From Caulochytrium protostelioides (Eukaryota > Chytridiomycota > Caulochytriomycetes > Caulochytriales > Caulochytriaceae): a DNA stretch of 64,000 nucleotides. Below, piece by piece: positions 58,000 through 64,000 of this stretch. The position numbers and the translations under genes are program-made. The stretch's first letter is position 1, and each line of letters begins with the position of its first letter. The stretch spans positions 158,853 to 222,852 of the forward strand of contig ML014123.1 in assembly GCA_003615045.1 (NCBI GenBank). Reading direction: 5' to 3'. The notes under the pieces are model-generated. The model saw only the letters and a program-made list of their open reading frames with translations. It searched no databases and was not told where the DNA came from.

Positions 58000-60186
58000 A
58001 TGGCGGCCAGTGAGGACGTGGCTTCGCGTCCCCCCGATGCAACCGCGCTCCATCCGGGGCTCTCCCACGTGGCTCGGCCAGCGATCCCTGCCGCCCTCCC
58101 GTCTTGCGCCCCCGCGGCGGCCGCTGGCGCAGCACCGAGCAGGGTAAGTCCCGCCCCCGCAACGCCACCGGTGTTCACGCCGTTGGCCACCACCGATCTC
58201 GCATCGGCACCGATCGCCGCGCCCGCAGAGCTCGCGCTCTCACCCACCGCCCTCGGCCCGAACCCCCATCGCTTTGTCCTCGCGGCCGACGCCCCTGGGA
58301 TGTTCGATGGAAATGATTTGGCGGCCCTCGCCGCCCAATACCGCGATATGCCGCTGGCGGGCACTGTCAAGTTCTTCAACAACCAGAAAGGATACGGGTT
58401 TATAGTCCCGGACAAAATTCCGGAGCACAACGTCTTTGTTCACCACACGGTGATCATGAGTAAAGGGGGATTCCGCAGTTTGGCCGAAGGCGAGGCCGTG
58501 GAGTTTACCATGTTTCACGGCCCCAAGGGGCTTCAAGCCGCATACGTCTCGGGGCCAGCAGGGTCGCCTGTGCAAGGCGACCAGCGCTCCACGTGGCTTA
58601 CGCGCTTGCAACATGAAGGCGGCCGCGCGCCGCGCTCACCGGGTTCCGTGGCCGGAAACAGTCATTCCACCTCGTCATCGGAACCGGTGAACACGTCTGG
58701 CCAGGCGTCGTCGCCCCATACCTCCATGAGCGATTTCATGGACGGCGTAAAGGGTGCTGGGTCACGGACGTCGGGCACGCCCGGCGCCACAACACGTCCG
58801 GGCACGCCGCAGTCGTGGCGATCGCACCAGGGCCATTCCAACGGGCCGGTTGCGGCTCCCCCGATGAACAAAGGGTCCACATCTTCCACACCGTTCGCGC
58901 CGCGTTCGGGATCCCATAGCCGGCGTGAACACCGTCGGGCGATGTATACCGTGGCCAATGAGTCGAGTACCCCGCGGTCGGCGGCAGACCACTCGGCGAA
59001 GTCACAACTCCGTGAGCACCCGGGATCGCTGCAGAATTATAACGCCACGGCCCTGGACCTGATTGCGTTCCACCATCCGAGTCTTGTCCATCCAACGCCG
59101 ACCTCGGTGACCGTGGCCTCCCCACACGGGAACGCATCGAGCTCGGCCTATTCCGGAACGTCACCGGCCGGCGGTGTGCCGTATAACATGATGCTGTGGC
59201 CGCATGCTCATGCTGTCGGAGCGGCCGGGGATGTCAGCGCGACGGGGAACAACATGTCCGTGTTGCATACGCCGCCGAAACAGCCTTCCCGGAGGCGTCC
59301 GAACCGCAGCAGTATGGCGAACGGCCAGACCTATGGCTACAGTGCCTCTCGCGTGCCACCGTCATCTACCGCCGGGATTCAGTCGCCGCCGCCCACGGAT
59401 GACGCATTGATGGCCTGGCAGGCCGAGGGCGCCACTCCAGGCTCAGCATCGGGTTCCGAGACGCCGAAGGTCCCGGCCATGCCAACACACCCTTTCGGTA
59501 GCAATCACAGTAAAGGCATGGTGGGCACGACTGCCGCGTACAGCGACCCTCCGGACCATGGGCGCGCAGAGACGGCGGAGTCATCGAGTTCCGCGGCCGA
59601 GACCAGTAATCCGTATATGAATCCGGCGTCCATGTCGCCATACGGCTTCCTACCGCCGGAAGCGCTTGCGACGCTCTACTATGGCTACTACATGGCGGCG
59701 CCGACGACGCATCATCCGCATGCGCCTCTGCATCACCATCACCAACATCCTGCCGCCGCGGGCACGCCCCGTTTGGGGTTCCCGCCGAATCTCATGTTTG
59801 CGCCCTCCTTCCAGCACCCGTCGTACATGGCCTCGCCGGACTGGACCGCATATGCACATAACATCGCTGCAGCGGCCGCTGCAGCGGCGGCGGCCGCCGC
59901 AATGTGTTCGCCGTCATCTCATCAGCACAATGGAGGGATCCCACCGTGGTTCCCGCCGTTTCTCGGGATGCCAAGTGCCCCGAGCTCGACCCAGAATTCG
60001 GCGGGCTCTCCCTCGCCACAGGATTCTTCCTTGGAAGCCGTGGAGGAAGCCAGGACGTCTGTTCAGGCCACTAGCGACGTCGGGGATGCGGAAGGATATA
60101 AGGGAGTGCCTGAGGTGCAATCGGAAAACGCCGAAGCTGTCACGTCGCCTAACTCCGATAGGCTTTCGAGAGCAGAAGAGACTTGA
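58000..60186 (+). CDS. Cold-shock-domain RNA-binding protein with long disordered tail
   Basis: A probable cytoplasmic mRNA-binding regulator. The 728-aa frame starts at the first ATG (MAASEDVASRPPD); 32 codons upstream lack an ATG. One cold-shock domain at about 117-187 has both nucleic-acid-binding motifs: GTVKFFNNQKGYGFIVPD (RNP1) and NVFVHHTVI (RNP2), then FRSLAEGEAVEFTMFHGPKG. The rest is Ser/Pro/Thr/His-rich and disordered, with a His-rich patch near 573 (HHPHAPLHHHHQHP) and a poly-Ala tract near 622-636. Similar domain-plus-disordered-tail proteins occur widely in fungi, so no orthologue is named. A perfect GTAAGT at 58144 and an in-frame AG at 58229-58230 would allow an optional 87-base intron within the N-terminal linker; both forms stay in frame. 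Confidence 0.88.
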   Translation: MAASEDVASRPPDATALHPGLSHVARPAIPAALPSCAPAAAAGAAPSRVSPAPATPPVFTPLATTDLASAPIAAPAELALSPTALGPNPHRFVLAADAPGMFDGNDLAALAAQYRDMPLAGTVKFFNNQKGYGFIVPDKIPEHNVFVHHTVIMSKGGFRSLAEGEAVEFTMFHGPKGLQAAYVSGPAGSPVQGDQRSTWLTRLQHEGGRAPRSPGSVAGNSHSTSSSEPVNTSGQASSPHTSMSDFMDGVKGAGSRTSGTPGATTRPGTPQSWRSHQGHSNGPVAAPPMNKGSTSSTPFAPRSGSHSRREHRRAMYTVANESSTPRSAADHSAKSQLREHPGSLQNYNATALDLIAFHHPSLVHPTPTSVTVASPHGNASSSAYSGTSPAGGVPYNMMLWPHAHAVGAAGDVSATGNNMSVLHTPPKQPSRRRPNRSSMANGQTYGYSASRVPPSSTAGIQSPPPTDDALMAWQAEGATPGSASGSETPKVPAMPTHPFGSNHSKGMVGTTAAYSDPPDHGRAETAESSSSAAETSNPYMNPASMSPYGFLPPEALATLYYGYYMAAPTTHHPHAPLHHHHQHPAAAGTPRLGFPPNLMFAPSFQHPSYMASPDWTAYAHNIAAAAAAAAAAAAMCSPSSHQHNGGIPPWFPPFLGMPSAPSSTQNSAGSPSPQDSSLEAVEEARTSVQATSDVGDAEGYKGVPEVQSENAEAVTSPNSDRLSRAEET

Positions 60187-60526
60187 TTGGAAAGGAATTG
60201 ACTATCGGTTTGCATACCCCGACTGTAGCACGGCCTCCCGACCTTATATTTTTCTTCTTTCTTGACGGTTGAATCGGTGGTGTCAAGTGATGAAAGGCCG
60301 CCTGACCTTTTCCACCTTCGTCGCAGCACATACTGTTTCTTTCATGCTCCAGCACGTCTCTTATACGATGGGATAAAATCACTATTCCGTCATGGGTTCG
60401 TCTCCCTTTCGCGCACACCTCCGTCTCATGTAGCAAATTCATTTCTAGTAGTACCATACAATGCTGGGTATGTAAGAGGCCCATCATGCTCACCTCATGA
60501 TGGGTTGGCATGAGATTGAAAGAAGT
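60187..60526. other. Convergent 3' spacer
   Basis: About 340 bp between the stop codons of the cold-shock protein (+) and ZNG1 (-). T-rich runs at 60247-60262 and 60335-60350 on the plus strand. No gene seen. Confidence 0.5.
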
Positions 60527-62190
60527 CTAGGGGTCAGTTAGCACCATAGCCTCGAAAGAGGTCCGGAGTAGCGCGGCGTCGAGCGCCGGACCAATCAGCA
60601 CCAACTTAAAAGTCGAGAGGGTGGCCGCTTTAGTCGCATCCGTCGCGGGTAATGGGTAGAAATCATAGAGCTCGCGAACGGCCTGGATAATGGTTCGAGT
60701 GCCCTCGGTGGCATCCACCAGCAAGCCTTTAATCCGAAGCACCGTCTGGGGGCTTGTCGGTGAGCGCAAACGGGAGGACCAGTAGGCTTTCAATACCTCA
60801 GGCGCCGTCGTCTTCGGATCCGGAGCCATTCCGTCCTTGGGCGAAGGCGCGGCTTCATCGGCGGGGGCATTGATCAGCGTGCCGGTGCCCGTTTCAGCAG
60901 GATCCCAGAGCAGCGCTTGCAGCCACTGCTCGAGTCGTGCGGTCCCGACGGGCGTGGACGCGGTTCCCTCCATAACGAGGGTCTGCACCGGGGGTGCGGC
61001 TTGGTGCGCGTGTGCATGCGCATGGGTCGAGTCGTGGGCAAGGATATGAGCGGGATACGACGTCGTGGAAGCTTCTCCCGTCGCCGCATCGCGAGCATGG
61101 TCGGTGGCTGCGCCGGCCCGGACGTCGTAGTTTCGTGCCTTCTCGTCATAGGCATGCAGCGAAAAGATCGTGTTGGGGTCGACGCGCCCAAAAGCGGTCG
61201 GCACGATTTCGACCGTGGGGTTCAGGCGCTGGAGCGCCGCAGTCAGCGTGTCCCGGGTCGGCCGCGAAAGCGCGGCAGTCTTGGGTTGGTCGGGCTTGGC
61301 TAGCAAGTCGGTTTTGTTGAGAATTAGCAAATCACTCAGCGCGATTTGGCGGACGGCCTCGAAGCGCCCGATAGGTCCAACATCGGTCGAGTCGGCGCCG
61401 TCCTTCTCGGCAATCAACGCCAGCACGTGGGCGGCATCGACGACCGTGACGACGCCATCGAGCCTCACCCGCGACTCGAGCTCGGCATCGACCCAGAAAC
61501 TCTGCACGATGGGCGACGGATCCGCCATCCCGGTGGTCTCAATGAGCACGTGGTCGATCGGTCGCGCGCCGGGCGGCAGCGGCTTCGCGAGCAGCGATTC
61601 AAGCGCCAGGAGACCAGCGTCCTTGACGGAGCAGCACAAGCAGCCATTGTCCAGATCGATCCATTCGGGCTCCGTGGCCTTGGTCTGCACTGTGGCCGCT
61701 GCCGCGGCCTCCGCGGCCGCGGCCGACGACAATGCATCGGCTGCGGAGCGCGGGGAGGCCGCGCGGGACGGATCGAGCTTGCTGGCGTCGTCGGAGAAAG
61801 AGCTCTTGAGGTTCGCCCCGTGGCGCGCTTCGATGTCGCGGACCTCGGTCACCATGGTTTTGTCCAGCCCCGCCGTATCGCCCAGCTCGTTTTGGATAAC
61901 GGCAATACGCTTGCCATGCTGCGTATCGGTCATGAGATGGCGCAGCAGACTCGTCTAATCATCTCTCGTCATGACAACAGCCGCAAGGAAAGTGTCAGTC
62001 AACATGCTGATCGAAGTGATATTATAGCACCGGCGTGCGGCCATGGAGGGCGCGCACAGGTCCATCAATCTATCTCGCTTACCTTTCCGGAGCCAAGAAA
62101 CCCGGTGAGGATGGTGACCGGCACTTGCCGCATTGGAGCAGGTAGCTCAGGCGCTCCCGCTACCAAGGCGGGGATCGCGTCGTCTGCCAT
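60527..62190 (-). CDS. ZNG1: Zinc-regulated GTPase metalloprotein activator (COG0523/CobW family)
   Basis: A GTP-dependent zinc chaperone; ZNG1 proteins load zinc into methionine aminopeptidase 1. Two exons: 62190-62083 (36 codons, MADDAIPALVAG to GFLGSGK) and 61954-60527, across a 128-bp intron (donor GTAAGC, acceptor TAG), giving 511 aa. The join completes the P-loop GFLGSGKTSLLRHL, so it is well supported. Other G-motifs and metal sites: LIETTGMADP, the zinc-binding CxCC motif in DNGCLCCSVKDAG (near residue 141), and NKTD near 249. A His-rich stretch near residue 345 (HDSTHAHAHAHQ) is typical of zinc-handling members. The C-terminal CobW_C domain follows. An Ala-rich insertion of about 40 residues precedes CxCC. 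The N-terminal IPALVAG replaces the CPELVP motif that binds METAP1 in known ZNG1. It is divergent from a secreted His-rich ORF. Confidence 0.93.
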
Positions 62191-63450
62191 CCTGCGATAG
62201 TTGGACGAGTCAAGCCACGTGGTGGATATCACGGGTTTCCCGAGTGCCGTCGCTGCGTCGTTGAGGATCTGTTGCTCCGGACTGTGGATCAGAGATGCTG
62301 CGATACGCAGAGGAGAATGGCATCCGCGAAGGCTGATACAGTGCGGAGATACGTGATCGAAGAACTGACAGTCGCTGTGGCGACAGAGGATCCACCGTGC
62401 TGTCGATCTATGCATCGTGACGGGGTCGTCACAGTTCCAGTCACAGTCCCATCGCGCACGGACCAGCTCGATAGCGACCTAGTGGCAGACGGGGCGGCGT
62501 CTTGTCAGCCCGTCGGCACACAGCACGTTGTCTCTGGCGTTCCGCCCAGATGATGATGGTCGGACATTGGGCGCAAGGGGGCGCAAGGGGGGGCAGGGAA
62601 GGACCCTATTCTTGATGACGATTGAGCGATGAACCGCCAGAATTTTGCACGGTATCCCACTCTCTATACCCTCCTCGATGATGGTAGTTTGGGCCATATG
62701 TGAAGCAAGCCGACAGTTGAAGTAACGAATGGATGCTTCCGCATAGTGCGGCATCACGTGTCATGCCGTCTATAGTTCATGTGGAAGGAGGTTTCTTAGT
62801 TTTATAGCTGTAAAACGGCATCAATCTGGCCAAGCGCTCGACATGTATTTATTTTTTCTCGTTGAGGCCGACCACCCAACCACGGACCATAAAAGCATGG
62901 GGACCTGATTGGAATACGAATATTTGTGCTAAGCCTGCCGTATTGTCGTCCATGTGGATGCGGATGGACTTGGCAAATCGAGCTGCTTGAGCAGACCCCG
63001 AGAGAAACTCGCCCCATGAGGAAAGGCGGGACCATCTATATAAGACCCTGCCCAGAAATCATAACAGACATGTTGGCGTCGTTGGGTACACACATCGTGT
63101 ATGCTCACGATCCTGCTCGATATACTTCAACTTGTCGTCCGATGTCGTGGCTTTGAATCACCATCATCGCGACTGGCTCGTCCTTCGCGCCTTCGGGAAC
63201 CCAACACATGCCGGCGTGCGCCACAGACTTCATCACAAGCGCAACCTTCCCGCTTCTCCCGGCAATGAGAGAGCAAGACCCTGTTCGACCTCGCGTTTAT
63301 CCCCGCTCCCGCCTCTCGCCTTCTGGCGATCCCTTCCGCTTTCCTCTCGCACACCACGCTGGTTCATATCCGAGCCGCCATCACGGCCACTGCCACGGGT
63401 ACATCCACAGCTACAGCCAACGGCTATGGACACGATCTCGACCACGGCCA
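62191..63450. other. Divergent intergenic region
   Basis: About 1.26 kb between ZNG1 (-) and the partial secreted ORF (+). No credible frame. A minus-strand frame reads 75 codons upstream of the ZNG1 ATG without homology. A short direct repeat of GGGCGCAAG occurs at 62570-62590. No metal-response element was identified with confidence. Confidence 0.45.
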
Positions 63451-64000
63451 ATGTTAAGGTCACAGCCACGGGTGACTTCGATCGCGCGGCGGCCGTCGTC
63501 GCATTGGCCCCGCAGGGTCGGCAGCGCCGTCGCCCTGGCCACTTGCGTCGCGATGCTCTTGGTGAGTCTTGCCGCATGCCTGACCTCCGTCGTCGCCTTT
63601 CCCGCCACGGCGCATGAGGCGGTCCAGCCGCCACGCGCGGACGCGCCGCCGTTCGCGGGCCATGACGCCGCCCGCAGGCCGTCGCTCCTGCGTCTGCATC
63701 TGAGCAGCGACACGACGGCGATGCCGTGGGCCCCCGACGCCACGAGGCATCACGACCACGTGGCGGGGCCGTCGATCCTCTGGGACCCTTTAGTCGCCAG
63801 CCTGGAGTTTGCTGCTTCTCAACGGAACATACCTCTCCACCCGGCGGCACATGCTTTGGCGGGTTCGATCGAAATGCACCCTTCGGCCGAAACGAAGGCA
63901 GACCACGACCATAACGGCGACCAAGATCACGATGGCGAGGATGACATCGAGAATGTACATGCCCAAGAGACTACAGTTGCCCAAGAGGTCAACGAGGCTA
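63451..64000 (+). CDS. Partial secreted or membrane protein with His/Asp-rich patch (cut at window edge)
   Basis: An open frame runs from the ATG at 63451 to the last base of the window without a stop (183 codons). The first 54 residues look like a long signal peptide or signal anchor: a basic start (SIARRPSSHWPRR) and a hydrophobic core (VALATCVAMLLVSLAACLTS) with a possible cleavage after AFPATA; a shorter start at 63553 is also possible. The sequence then has scattered histidines (GHDAARR, TRHHDH) and an acidic His/Asp cluster near residues 160-172 (ADHDHNGDQDHDG). Such patches occur in the luminal parts of zinc transporters and zinc-binding secreted proteins, but no family can be assigned from this fragment. 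The head-to-head position with ZNG1 makes a zinc role worth testing. Confidence 0.5.
   Translation, partial: MLRSQPRVTSIARRPSSHWPRRVGSAVALATCVAMLLVSLAACLTSVVAFPATAHEAVQPPRADAPPFAGHDAARRPSLLRLHLSSDTTAMPWAPDATRHHDHVAGPSILWDPLVASLEFAASQRNIPLHPAAHALAGSIEMHPSAETKADHDHNGDQDHDGEDDIENVHAQETTVAQEVNEA

Noticed and set aside
63790-63984. Minus-strand frame with a hydrophobic run (VILAIVILVAVMVVV)
   Set aside because: It is the complement of the Asp/His-rich patch (Asp and Val/Ile codons are complementary), so it is best explained as an antisense shadow.
1-64000. CRISPR arrays, bacterial operons, riboswitches
   Set aside because: None seen; spliced genes and axonemal proteins show this is eukaryotic nuclear DNA.

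Overview
This window is nuclear DNA from a GC-rich, intron-poor eukaryote, most plausibly a zoosporic (flagellated) chytrid-grade fungus. The flagellate character comes from four axoneme/basal-body genes: an outer-arm dynein beta-class heavy chain, the inner-arm light chain p28, radial-spoke head protein RSPH1 and CFAP410. The fungal character comes from the gene mix (MCD4, THOC7, UTP18, YAE1, ZNG1, EMP70-type nonaspanin, an apparently fungal Cys-rich membrane family) and from Fanzor-like relics of a kind known from chytrids. Ala/Pro-rich low-complexity tracts and very GC-rich codons recall Caulochytrium-like genomes, but a species call is only a guess.

Layout. 1-2.3 kb: no recognisable gene, less GC-rich than the rest. 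2.3-3.9 kb: secreted low-complexity ORF (+). 4.1-18.0 kb: dynein heavy chain (-). 20.3-21.3 kb: p28 (+). 21.4-21.6 kb: decayed Fanzor-like fragment. 22.6-23.5 kb: RSPH1 (+). 25.6-30.5 kb: RGS-C1-HR1-RA-DH-PH Rho exchange factor (+). 30.8-31.7 kb: YAE1 (-). 32.5-32.9 kb: ribosomal protein uS11/RPS14 (-). 33.4-33.9 kb: Fanzor-like relic A (-). 34.0-34.7 kb: Cys-rich membrane protein (-). 35.7-36.8 kb: OTU1 deubiquitinase (+). 37.0-38.6 kb: C2H2 transcription factor (-). 40.6-43.7 kb: MCD4/PIGN (-). 44.3-46.2 kb: CFAP410 (-). 46.8-47.8 kb: THOC7 (-). 48.6-49.0 kb: relic B (+), nearly identical to A and carrying the same stop codons. 49.7-51.7 kb: nonaspanin (+). 52.8-54.9 kb: UTP18 (+). 58.0-60.2 kb: cold-shock-domain protein (+). 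60.5-62.2 kb: ZNG1 zinc chaperone (-). 63.5 kb to the edge: start of a secreted His/Asp-rich protein (+), cut by the window end.

Several genes make sense only after splicing by eye. Short first exons were recovered for the dynein, p28, RSPH1, MCD4, CFAP410, THOC7 and ZNG1, and YAE1 also needs one intron. Nine introns (about 110-285 bp, GTAAGT-like donors, AG acceptors) are proposed and eight lie near the 5' end of their gene.

Functionally, the left third is a flagellar neighbourhood (outer arm, inner arm, radial spoke), with CFAP410 a further cilium gene 20 kb away. The rest are housekeeping genes for translation and ribosome maturation, mRNA export, ERAD/deubiquitination, GPI-anchor synthesis, membrane traffic, Rho signalling and zinc allocation, with no operon-like logic. 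The three Fanzor-like relics are the main mobile-element signal. All calls are by eye, with no database search.
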